Part shown: one piece after another, positions 33,301 through 40,804 of the stretch
Layout of the letters: each line of letters starts with the position of its first letter
How positions within the stretch are numbered: the stretch's first letter is position 1
From: Nonomuraea sp. NBC_00507
GTDB taxonomy: Bacteria; Actinomycetota; Actinomycetes; Streptosporangiales; Streptosporangiaceae
Assembly (NCBI RefSeq): GCF_036013525.1
Contig: NZ_CP107853.1
Location: forward strand, 7,378,001 to 7,442,000
Direction: 5' to 3'
Length of the DNA stretch: 64,000 nt
Position numbers and translations under genes: made by a program
Notes under the pieces: generated by a model
Told to the model about the DNA's origin: nothing
The model's database searches: none
The model's input: the letters and a program-made list of their open reading frames with translations, nothing else

Positions 33301-36198
33301 TCAGCCGGCTGGAGACGTACCAAGGGAATCTCGGCTGAGTTCGCGCAGCCGGCGGCGCAGTTCCAGGGCGCGGTGGAAGTAGTGGGAGGCCAGCGCGGTG
33401 CGGCCGGAGGAGCGATACAGGTCGCCGAGCGCCTGGAAGGCGGCCGCCTCGCCGCTGCGGTCGCCCAGCTGCTGGAAGATCTCCAGCGAGCGCCGCAGCT
33501 CATCGCCGCCGTGCGATCGGTCGCCGCGGGCCGCCCGGAGGCCGCCCAGGCCCTGCAGGGCGTACGCACCGCAGTGCCGGTCGCCCAGCGTCTCGAAGAT
33601 GTCCAGCGCCCGGCCCTGGTAGCGCATCGCCTGGTCGGGTTCGGCGGCCAGGTCAGGCAGGCGGCCCAGGTGCATGGACACGCAGCCCTCGCGGTGGGTG
33701 TCGCCGAGCTCCCCGGCCAGCCGCAGCGCCTCGCCGAGCCACCGGGAGGCCTGCCCGAGGTCCTGCAGCGACAGGTACACCCGGCCGATCGCCTGGCGCG
33801 CGTACGCCTCCCCGCTCGTGTCGTTCACCGCCAGGAACATGGCCAGCGCGTGCCGGAAGTAGCCCAGCGCCCGCAGGTGCCGGCCCGAGAACTGGTTGAC
33901 CGCCCCCAGCCCGCAGATCGAGATCGCCTCGCCGCGCGTGTCGCCCAGCTCGCGGAAGATCACCCGGGCCTTCCGTACCATTTCGTCGGCTTCGGCGTAC
34001 CGGTCCTGGTAGAGGCAGACCTGGCCGAGCCCGCGTAACATGGCGGCCTCGCCGCGGCGGTCGCCGGCCGCGCGGGCGCTGTCGAGCGCGATCCGGTGGG
34101 TGGTCTGCCAGTCGTCGAGGCGGCAGTGCAGGTCGAAGTACGGCACGAGCGTCGCGGCGAGCCCCCACGCCGATTGCACCAGCCCGGCACCGGCCGCCAG
34201 GCGCACCGCGTCCACCAGCGACTCGCGCTCGGCGTCGAACCAGGACAGCGGGTCGGCGGTCAGCCGGCCGAGGGTCTCGCGCTCCAGGCTCCAGCGGGGC
34301 GCCGCCTGCGACGTCATGCTGAACAGCGTGGTCGGCAGACGGGACGTGGCGTGCTCTGCGGCCGACATCCACCCGCCGAGGACGCGGGTGAGCGCCTCGC
34401 GTTCGACCTCCCCGCCCGCCTTCTCCCTGGCGGTGCAGCGGACCAGGTCGGGCAGGCGGTAACGCGGCTGGCCCAGGGGGTCGGTGCCGACCAGCCGCAG
34501 GAGGCTCACGTCCACCAGCGTGTCCACGACGGCGTCCGCGCGGTGCCGGTCGAGCACGGCGTCGGCCACCCAGCCGGGCACGGACGCCGGGCCGAGCAAG
34601 CCGAACGTGCGCAATGCCTGGGCCGCCTCGCCCGGCAGCCGGCGGTAGCTCAGGTCGAAGGAGGCGCGTACCTCCAGGTCGCCGGCGGACAGCTCGTCGA
34701 GCCTGGTCGCCTCGTCCGCCAGCCGCTGCCGCAGCACGTCGAGCGACCAGCCGGGCCGTCCGGCCAGGCGCGCCCCGGCGACCCGGATCGCCAGCGGCAG
34801 GTGCCCGCACGACTCCAGGATCGCCAGCGCGGCCGCCCGTTCCGCGGCCACCCGGTCGGCGCCGGCGATCCGGCCCAGCAGCTCCTCGCCCTCCTCCGGC
34901 GACAGCACGTCCAGTTCCAGCAGCAGCGCCCCGGGCAGCTCGGTGATGCGCCGCCGGCTCGTCACGAGCACCGAGCTGCCGCTGCCGGGCAGCAGCGCGC
35001 GCACCTGGGCGGCGTCGGCGGCGTCGTCGAGGAAGACCAGCATCGGGCGCTCGGCCAGCAGGGAACGGTATAGCGTGGCCCGCTCGTGCGCCGACGCCGG
35101 CAGGGCCGCCTCCGGCACGCCCAGCGCACGCAAGGCCTCGGCCAGCAGGTCGCCGGGGTCGGCGGGGGTCTGGCCGGTGCTGCCCAGGCACAGGTGCAGC
35201 TGGCCCTCGGGGTAGTGCGCTCGTACGGCGTGGGCGCAGTGGACGGCCAGCGCCGACTTGCCCACCCCCGGCGGGCCCACCACTACGGCGATCGCCGGCG
35301 GCCCGTCCGCCGCCTGGTCTCGAGGAGAAAGCGCGCCGGTGAGCGCGGCGACGGCATCGGTCCTGCCGGTGAAGTCGGGCATGTCGGCAGGTAACTGATG
35401 AGGCGCGGGAAGGGCGTGCCCGGACTTCGCCGCGACCAGCGCACCGGCAGGGTCCGGAGGAGGGTCGCCGGCGAGCACGGCGGCGTGCGCGTCACGCAGG
35501 TCCTGCCCCGGCTCGATGCCGAGCTCGTCGATCAGCTGCCGCCGGATCGTGGTGTAGGCGTGCAGCGCCTCGGCCCGCCGCCCGCTGCGATGCAGCGCGA
35601 GGATCAGCTGCTGCCACAGATCTTCCCGGTAGGGGTGCTCGGCGATCAGCTCCCGCAGGTCCTCGATCGCCGAGGCGTACTCCTCGCCGGCCATCTTCGC
35701 GGCCACCAGCGCCTCGGCCGCGCCGAGCCGCGCATGGGCCAGCGCGCGTAGCCGCCCGTCCCACAGCGGGCTGGCAGGCAGGTCGCCCAAGGGGTTGCCG
35801 CGCCACAGCGCCAGCGCGGCCCGAAGGTGCCCTGCCGCCTCACCTGCGCTCTGCGCCGCCCGAGCCCGGCCCACCAGGTCCTCGAACAGCAGCACGTCCA
35901 ACTGCTCGGTCGCCGGCTCGATCGCGTACCCGGAGGGGTGCGCCACGATCCGCGCCCCCGCCTCGGTCACGGCGGGGCGCAGAGAGCTCACGTAGGTACG
36001 CAGATTCGCCACGGCCGACGACGGGGGGTTCGCCGGCCACAGGATCTCGATGAGCACGTCCGAGCCGACCACCTGGTTCGCCTCCAGCAATAGCGAGGCG
36101 AGCAGCAGTTTGGGTTTCTTACCGGCGATGCGGACGATTTGTTCCGGCGTCCGGACCAGCAAAGGCCCGAGAATGCCGAAATTCGGCAGGTCAACCAC
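33301..36198 (-). CDS. SARP-family regulator with NB-ARC and TPR domains (AfsR-like)
   Basis: A 965-residue large SARP. Residues 1-95 are an OmpR-type winged helix (SVANLRTYVSSLRPAV in SAVANLRTYVSSLRP), 100-245 the bacterial activation domain (LWRGNPLGDLP, AEHPYREDLWQQLILALHRS). The NB-ARC P-loop GPPGVGKS is at 308-315, then LVFLDDAAD and LVTSRRRI. About 680-960 are TPR repeats (GEAISICGLGAVNQFSGRHL and similar). Such proteins bind direct repeats and integrate ATP and partner signals. GTG start. It is divergent from two secreted murein hydrolase genes, its likely local targets. Confidence 0.93.
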   Translation of the reverse strand: MVDLPNFGILGPLLVRTPEQIVRIAGKKPKLLLASLLLEANQVVGSDVLIEILWPANPPSSAVANLRTYVSSLRPAVTEAGARIVAHPSGYAIEPATEQLDVLLFEDLVGRARAAQSAGEAAGHLRAALALWRGNPLGDLPASPLWDGRLRALAHARLGAAEALVAAKMAGEEYASAIEDLRELIAEHPYREDLWQQLILALHRSGRRAEALHAYTTIRRQLIDELGIEPGQDLRDAHAAVLAGDPPPDPAGALVAAKSGHALPAPHQLPADMPDFTGRTDAVAALTGALSPRDQAADGPPAIAVVVGPPGVGKSALAVHCAHAVRAHYPEGQLHLCLGSTGQTPADPGDLLAEALRALGVPEAALPASAHERATLYRSLLAERPMLVFLDDAADAAQVRALLPGSGSSVLVTSRRRITELPGALLLELDVLSPEEGEELLGRIAGADRVAAERAAALAILESCGHLPLAIRVAGARLAGRPGWSLDVLRQRLADEATRLDELSAGDLEVRASFDLSYRRLPGEAAQALRTFGLLGPASVPGWVADAVLDRHRADAVVDTLVDVSLLRLVGTDPLGQPRYRLPDLVRCTAREKAGGEVEREALTRVLGGWMSAAEHATSRLPTTLFSMTSQAAPRWSLERETLGRLTADPLSWFDAERESLVDAVRLAAGAGLVQSAWGLAATLVPYFDLHCRLDDWQTTHRIALDSARAAGDRRGEAAMLRGLGQVCLYQDRYAEADEMVRKARVIFRELGDTRGEAISICGLGAVNQFSGRHLRALGYFRHALAMFLAVNDTSGEAYARQAIGRVYLSLQDLGQASRWLGEALRLAGELGDTHREGCVSMHLGRLPDLAAEPDQAMRYQGRALDIFETLGDRHCGAYALQGLGGLRAARGDRSHGGDELRRSLEIFQQLGDRSGEAAAFQALGDLYRSSGRTALASHYFHRALELRRRLRELSRDSLGTSPAG

Positions 36199-36323
36199 TA
36201 CGAACGCACCTACTCCTCAGCAGACGCAGTCGCGCCCATTCGTCGGGTCGTCGTTCATGCCGGCTCGGCCTTTATACCGATTTTGGATGTTCTCTGTATG
36301 CCGTATTTCCAATCTGGGTTCCC

Positions 36324-36344
36324 AACACGAGTGCTTCGCGTGTT
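36324..36344 (+). promoter_or_regulatory. Hairpin in the M23 peptidase leader
   Basis: AACACG pairs with CGTGTT around nine bases, ending ten bases before the ribosome site. It could be a leader structure or operator. The 167-bp divergent region it lies in is AT-rich near 36,270-36,320, the likely promoter. Confidence 0.3.
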
Positions 36345-36365
36345 TCACCTGCAGAAAGGATCCGT

Positions 36366-37358
36366 ATGAGACCCAGAGGGGTGCTTACGGTGGGGTTCTT
36401 CCTGGTGGCCGGACTCATGTCGGGCCAGGTCGCCGTCGCGGGACCGCTCGCGCCGACGCCGGCACCGTCTTCCACGCCGTCCCCCAAGCCGGACCCGAAC
36501 GACCCGCCGGACACCGTCGAGGTCCCGCCCGTGTCGACCCTGGCGACGCCGGCCTTCCATCTGCCCTTCCCGTGCGGCCAGAGCTGGACGGGCAACTCCA
36601 GCAACAGCAGCGCCCACCGGTCGTACGAGATCGACTTCAACCGGGGCAGCACGGCCGACGCCGACCTCGGCGACACCGTCGTCGCCGCCGCGGCCGGCAC
36701 CGTGGTCATCTCGGCGCACCAGGGCTCGGCCAACGGCTTCGGCAACCTGGTCAAGATCGACCACGGGGGCGGCTGGCAGACGTTCTACGCGCACCTGAAC
36801 GTGCGCTCGGTGAGCGCGGGCGCCCGGGTCAGCCAGGGCCAGAAGATCGGCACGCTCGGCAAGACCAGCAAGCCGGGCAACAACATCAGCCCCCACCTGC
36901 ACTACGAGGTGCGCCAGGGCACCGGCTACCCCGGCAACATCCGCAAGGCCGTCTTCAACGGCGTCACCTTCGGCTACCCGAACCAGACCCTGACCTCCAA
37001 GAACGCCTGCGGCGGCGGTGGCGGCGGTGGCACGAACCCGCACACGCCCCAGGAGGTGTGCGGCAGCGGCTACAAGGTGATCGACTCCGCGGCGCTGGGC
37101 ACGGCGGGCACCGCCTACCTGCTGTACAACACCGGCAACGGCAACAACTGCGTGGCGACGATCAAGAAGACGTCGCTCGGCACCGCCTCGGCGGCCAGCG
37201 CCTTCCTGGAGGTCGAGGGCAAGCCCCGGGTGACCGACAGCGGCAACTTCGCCTACTACGCCGGACCGGTCCGCGCGGCCGCGGCCGGCAAGTGCGTCAA
37301 GTGGGGCGGCAAGGCCGGCTCGGCCACCTACACCAGTCCGTTCGAGCACTGCGGCTGA
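36366..37358 (+). CDS. Secreted M23 metallopeptidase with SapA-like C-terminal domain
   Basis: A 330-residue secreted peptidoglycan endopeptidase. Signal peptide 1-26, Pro-rich linker 28-55, M23 domain 65-200 with ligands His84 and Asp89 in AHRSYEIDF and His177/His179 in PHLHYEV. A poly-Gly linker then leads to a 107-residue tail containing CGSGYKVIDSAALGTAG and KCVKWGGKAG. The tail closely resembles Streptomyces spore-associated protein SapA and has four cysteines. GAAAGGAT precedes the ATG. The tail is shared with the next gene, so it probably anchors both enzymes to the same surface. Cross-bridge specificity unknown. Confidence 0.9.
   Translation: MRPRGVLTVGFFLVAGLMSGQVAVAGPLAPTPAPSSTPSPKPDPNDPPDTVEVPPVSTLATPAFHLPFPCGQSWTGNSSNSSAHRSYEIDFNRGSTADADLGDTVVAAAAGTVVISAHQGSANGFGNLVKIDHGGGWQTFYAHLNVRSVSAGARVSQGQKIGTLGKTSKPGNNISPHLHYEVRQGTGYPGNIRKAVFNGVTFGYPNQTLTSKNACGGGGGGGTNPHTPQEVCGSGYKVIDSAALGTAGTAYLLYNTGNGNNCVATIKKTSLGTASAASAFLEVEGKPRVTDSGNFAYYAGPVRAAAAGKCVKWGGKAGSATYTSPFEHCG
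37035..37358 (+). repeat. SapA-domain direct repeat, copy 1
   Basis: A 324-bp unit coding NPHTP to the terminal FEHCG. Copy 2 at 38,573-38,896 has exactly the same length and no gaps. By my count 11 of 107 residues differ. The unit ends at the stop codon in both genes. Confidence 0.9.
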
Positions 37359-37370
37359 CGCCCTCAGCCC

Positions 37371-37410
37371 GGAGCGGCCGCCGTGCCCGCCTGCGCGCGG
37401 CGGCCGCTCC
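37371..37410 (+). terminator. Terminator stem between M23 peptidase and amidase genes
   Basis: GGAGCGGCCGCCG and CGGCGGCCGCTCC form a perfect 13-bp stem with a 14-base loop, 12 bases after the stop. No T-run. It may partially uncouple expression of the two hydrolases. Confidence 0.6.
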
Positions 37411-37444
37411 CTCACTCGTTCATCACACGTCGAGGAGAACATCT

Positions 37445-38896
37445 GTGCAGCCCCGATTCCGCCGCTCAGCCCTGGTGCTGGCCGGCGCGTTACTGCCGCT
37501 CCCGCTGCTCATGGGCCAGGCGACCGCGGCCGCCGACCCGATCGCCGGCGCGTTCGCCAAGGCGGCCACCACCTACGACGTACCCCGTGACCTGCTGGTG
37601 TCGCTGGCGTACGCCGAGACCCACCTGGACGGGCACGACGGCGCGCCCAGCGCGAGCGGCGGCTACGGCGTGATGCACCTGGTCAGCAACCCCAAGGCGG
37701 ATGCGCTGGCCCGCGCGGCCACGCTCACGGGCCAGAGCGTCGCGAAGCTGAAGAGCGACGACGCGGCCAACATCGCCGGCGGCGCCGCCGTGCTCCGCGC
37801 CCACGCCGACGACCTCGGGGTGAGCGCCGCCGCCCGCAAGGACCCGGCGCAGTGGTACCAGGCGGTCGCCACGTACGGCAACGCCTCCTCGCCCGACGTC
37901 GCCCGCCTGTACGCGGACACGGTCTACGACCTGATGGCCGAGGGCGTGCAAGCCACCACCCCGGACGGCGAGACCGTCACGGTGCAGCCGCGTGCCGTCG
38001 AGCCGCAGCGCGGCCCGTACGCGAAGGCCAAGGACCTGGACGGACCCGCCGCGTTGGCCGCGAACACGGACTACCCGGGCGCCAGGTGGGTGCCGGCGCA
38101 CAGCAGCAACTACGCGGTCTCCCATCGCCCCACCAGCGACACGATCGACCGCATCGTCATCCACGTGACGCAGGGTTCGTATGCCGGGGCGATCTCCTGG
38201 TTCCAGAACGGTCCCCGAGCGAACCCGTCCTCCGCGCACTACGTCATCCGCTCCTCCGACGGTGCCATCACCCAGATGGTCAGGGAGAAGGACCGGGCCT
38301 TCCACGCCGGTAGCTTCAACAGGCGTTCGGTCGGCATCGAGCACGAGGGCTTCGTGGACAACGCGACGTGGTTCACCGACGCCATGTACCGGGCCTCTGC
38401 CGCGCTGACCCGCAACATCGCCGACCGGTACGGCATCCCGAAGGACCGCACCCACATCGTGGGCCACCACGCCGTCCCCGGCACCGACCACACCGACCCG
38501 GGCCCGCACTGGAACTGGACCACGTACATGCAGTACGTCACCGGCAGCGGCGGTGGCGGTGGCGGCGGCGCCAACCCGCACACGCCGGAGTCGGTTTGCG
38601 GCAGCGGCTACAAAGTGATCGATTCGGCGGCGCTGGGCACGGCCGGCACCGTGTTCCTGCTGTACAACACGGCCAATGGCAACAACTGCGTGGCGACGAT
38701 CAAGAAGACGTCGCTCGGCACGGCCACCGCCACCAGCGCGTACCTGGAGGTCGAGGGCAAGCCCCGGGTGACCGACAGCGGCAGCTTCGCCTACTACGCC
38801 GGACCAGTCCGGGCTGCCGCGGCGGACAAGTGCGTCAAGTGGGGCGGCAAGGCCGGCACGGCCACGTACACGAGCCCCTTCGAGCACTGCGGCTGA
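37445..38896 (+). CDS. Secreted murein hydrolase: lytic-transglycosylase-like + amidase_2 + SapA-like tail
   Basis: A 483-residue secreted protein. Signal 1-30; 35-165 is like a lysozyme/transglycosylase domain (VSLAYAETHLDGHDG with Glu58, ASGGYGVMHLV). 225-360 is an N-acetylmuramoyl-L-alanine amidase_2/PGRP domain with zinc ligands His240 in IVIHVTQG and His349 in TDHTDPGPHW. A Gly7 linker leads to the SapA-like tail shared with the upstream gene. GTG start with GAGGAGAAC. Amidase and endopeptidase together could dismantle peptidoglycan stems, for spore-wall remodelling or attack on other bacteria. Confidence 0.9.
   Translation: MQPRFRRSALVLAGALLPLPLLMGQATAAADPIAGAFAKAATTYDVPRDLLVSLAYAETHLDGHDGAPSASGGYGVMHLVSNPKADALARAATLTGQSVAKLKSDDAANIAGGAAVLRAHADDLGVSAAARKDPAQWYQAVATYGNASSPDVARLYADTVYDLMAEGVQATTPDGETVTVQPRAVEPQRGPYAKAKDLDGPAALAANTDYPGARWVPAHSSNYAVSHRPTSDTIDRIVIHVTQGSYAGAISWFQNGPRANPSSAHYVIRSSDGAITQMVREKDRAFHAGSFNRRSVGIEHEGFVDNATWFTDAMYRASAALTRNIADRYGIPKDRTHIVGHHAVPGTDHTDPGPHWNWTTYMQYVTGSGGGGGGGANPHTPESVCGSGYKVIDSAALGTAGTVFLLYNTANGNNCVATIKKTSLGTATATSAYLEVEGKPRVTDSGSFAYYAGPVRAAAADKCVKWGGKAGTATYTSPFEHCG
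38573..38896 (+). repeat. SapA-domain direct repeat, copy 2
   Basis: Second copy of the 324-bp unit described at 37,035-37,358, again joined to a poly-Gly linker and running to the stop. Confidence 0.9.
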
Positions 38897-38914
38897 CCGG
38901 CGCGGACCCGCCGG
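38897..38914 (+). terminator. Short hairpin directly after the amidase stop
   Basis: CCGGCG and CGCCGG flank CGGACC immediately after the TGA. Short but very GC-rich. Confidence 0.4.
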
Positions 38915-38976
38915 ACACAGCCTTTGACGAGTGTCGAGCAGCGCACCTAGAGTCCCGACCTGATGATCGGCTACCT

Positions 38977-38991
38977 GCCGAAAGTTTCGGC
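38977..38991. promoter_or_regulatory. GAAAGTTTC-core operator upstream of GH43
   Basis: GCCGAAAGTTTCGGC, perfect 7-bp arms around a central G, 28 bp before the GH43 start. The same core recurs before GH3. LacI-family regulators of xylan use in Streptomyces are reported to bind CGAAA-N-TTTCG-like sites (from memory). Confidence 0.6.
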
Positions 38992-39019
38992 GAGGCCGGT
39001 CGGAAAGGACACCTCTGAC

Positions 39020-40531
39020 GTGCGCATGTACGACAACCCGGTGATCGGCGGGTTCCATCCGGACCCGAGCGTGTGCCGGGTCGGCGAGGACTACTACCTC
39101 GTCTGCTCCAGCTTCGAGTACGTCCCCGGCGTGCCGATCTTCCACGGCCGCGACCTCGTGCACTGGCGGCAGATCGGCAACGTGCTCGACCGGCCCTCGC
39201 AGCTCTCCCTGCCCGCTGAGGCGTCCGCCTCCGGCGGGATCTACGCGCCCACCATCCGGCACCATGACGGCCGGTTCTACCTGATCACGACGAACGTCGA
39301 CGGCAGCGGCACCTTTATTGTGACCGCCGACCGGCCGCAAGGCCCCTGGTCCGACCCCGTCTGGATCGATCTGCCCGGCGTCGACCCCGACCTGGCCTGG
39401 GACGAGGACGGCTCGTGCTGGAGCGCCGTCTCCGGGAACCAGGTCGCGCGCATCGACCCGGAGGAAGGCAAGATCCTGGAGGGGCCGTACCCCATCTGGT
39501 CGGGCACCGGCGGGAAATATCCTGAAGCGCCGCACCTGTATCAGGTGGACGGCTGGTGGTACTTGCTGATGTCCGAGGGTGGCACCGAACGCGGCCACGC
39601 CGTCTCCATCGCCCGCGCCCGCTCGCCCCGCGGCCCCTTCGAAGCCGGGCCGGTCAACCCGATCCTCACCCACCGCGGCACCGCGCGGCCGATCCAGAGC
39701 ACCGGGCACGCCGACCTCGTGCAGGCCGCCGACGGCAGCTGGTGGATGGTGCTGCTGGGCACCCGGCCGCGCGGCCACAGCCCCGACTTCCACGTCCTCG
39801 GCCGGGAGACCTTCCTCATCCCGGTCACGTGGGTGGACGGCTGGCCGGTGGCGGGACCGGTGGAGGAACGCCTTCCCGCGCCGGCCGCCTGGCACCCGTT
39901 CCCCGAAGCGCCGGCCCGGGACGACTTCGACGACGAGACGCCGGCGCCGTGCTGGGTCTCGCCGCGCAGCCGCCCCGACGGCTCCTGGTCGCTGACCGAA
40001 CGGCCCGGCTGGCTCACCCTGCACGCCACGGGGCCGACACTGGACCGCCCTGGGCACACCTTCATCGGCCGCCGCCAGCAGCACCACGACTGCCGCGTCA
40101 CCGCCCGGCTCGATCCCGGCCCGTCGTCGCGGGCGGGGCTGTCGGTGCGGATGGACGAAGCCCACCACTACGACCTGGAGGTGAGCGACGGGCAGGCGCG
40201 GCTGATCGCCCGGATCGGTCCGCTGCGGCAGTGCGTGGCCCAGCACCCCGTGCCGCCCGGGCCGCTCACGCTCGCCATCGACATCCGCACCCACGACATC
40301 CTGCCGCCGACCGCGACCGGGCCGGTCGCCGGACCGGTGGGCGTCGAGGCGCGCGGGCCGGACACCATCGCCTTCTCCGCCAACGACGTGCTGCTCGCCG
40401 AGCTGGACGGTCGGTACGTGTCCACGGAGGTGGCCACCGGCTTCACGGGGCGGGTCATCGGCATGTACGCCACCGAGGGCAGCGCCGCCTTCGACTGGTT
40501 CACCTACGACGCGGGTGCCGGCGGTTCGTGA
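39020..40531 (+). CDS. GH43 beta-xylosidase / arabinofuranosidase-like
   Basis: A 503-residue cytosolic glycosidase. The five-bladed propeller starts with NPVIGGFHPDPSVCRVG, giving the general base Asp15; GVDPDLAWDEDG and GKYPEAPHLY (acid Glu) follow at the expected places. Residues about 310-500 form the beta-sandwich of GH43 xylosidases (RDDFDDETPAPCWVSPRSR). The GTG is ten bases after GGAAAGGA; an ATG two codons later is spaced less well. It would release xylose or arabinose from imported oligosaccharides supplied by the transporter downstream. Confidence 0.9.
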   Translation: MRMYDNPVIGGFHPDPSVCRVGEDYYLVCSSFEYVPGVPIFHGRDLVHWRQIGNVLDRPSQLSLPAEASASGGIYAPTIRHHDGRFYLITTNVDGSGTFIVTADRPQGPWSDPVWIDLPGVDPDLAWDEDGSCWSAVSGNQVARIDPEEGKILEGPYPIWSGTGGKYPEAPHLYQVDGWWYLLMSEGGTERGHAVSIARARSPRGPFEAGPVNPILTHRGTARPIQSTGHADLVQAADGSWWMVLLGTRPRGHSPDFHVLGRETFLIPVTWVDGWPVAGPVEERLPAPAAWHPFPEAPARDDFDDETPAPCWVSPRSRPDGSWSLTERPGWLTLHATGPTLDRPGHTFIGRRQQHHDCRVTARLDPGPSSRAGLSVRMDEAHHYDLEVSDGQARLIARIGPLRQCVAQHPVPPGPLTLAIDIRTHDILPPTATGPVAGPVGVEARGPDTIAFSANDVLLAELDGRYVSTEVATGFTGRVIGMYATEGSAAFDWFTYDAGAGGS

Positions 40532-40537
40532 GACGGG

Positions 40538-40564
40538 CCGCCGGTCCGTGCGCGGACTCGGCGG
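40538..40564 (+). terminator. Terminator after GH43
   Basis: CCGCCG-GTCCG pairs with CGGAC-T-CGGCGG around TGCG, with a single-base bulge, seven bases after the stop. Confidence 0.5.
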
Positions 40565-40594
40565 CGGGAGACCGAGCGGCAACTTGTCCCCGGC

Positions 40595-40606
40595 ATGTCC
40601 GGACAT
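40595..40606. promoter_or_regulatory. Palindrome ATGTCCGGACAT
   Basis: Perfect 12-bp palindrome one base before the longer 40,608-40,630 palindrome in the 273-bp GH43-GH3 gap. Confidence 0.35.
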
Positions 40607-40607
40607 T

Positions 40608-40630
40608 ATTGCCGGAAAGTTTCCGGCAAT
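40608..40630. promoter_or_regulatory. 23-bp perfect palindrome with GAAAGTTTC core
   Basis: Arms ATTGCCGGAAA and TTTCCGGCAAT flank a single G. It contains the same GAAAGTTTC centre as the GH43 and GH3 operators, 109 bp upstream of the GH3 -35. It could be a distal operator enabling looping, or a terminator. Confidence 0.5.
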
Positions 40631-40715
40631 TTGTCGTTGAAGGTTGCGCTTATTGAGGCTGTGACCCGCGCGAACGCGCCAAATTGCGTTAGCAACACAA
40701 CCGCTGACGAACCTC

Positions 40716-40744
40716 TTGACACGATTCAATACGCCCCATAAGTT
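40716..40744 (+). promoter_or_regulatory. Promoter of the GH3-transporter operon
   Basis: TTGACA, a 17-base spacer and TAAGTT form a near-consensus sigma-70 promoter, 61 bp before the GH3 start. It is the clearest vegetative promoter in the window. Confidence 0.7.
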
Positions 40745-40767
40745 GCCGCAATATTAACGAATCTTCT

Positions 40768-40778
40768 CGAAAGTTTCG
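40768..40778. promoter_or_regulatory. GAAAGTTTC-core operator in the GH3 leader
   Basis: CGAAAGTTTCG lies 23 bp downstream of the -10, where a repressor would block elongation. It shares its core with the GH43 site. Confidence 0.6.
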
Positions 40779-40804
40779 GTGACATCACCGGTCGAAAGGA
40801 CGGC

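Noticed and set aside
37012..37032. GGC/GGT run as a microsatellite
   Set aside because: It encodes the poly-Gly linker between catalytic and SapA-like domains and recurs in the same place in the next gene; in-frame domain linker is sufficient explanation.
37490..40729. An open frame of about 1,079 codons on the minus strand opposite the amidase and GH43 genes
   Set aside because: No domain is recognisable, and both plus-strand genes have conserved motifs, ribosome sites and proper starts.
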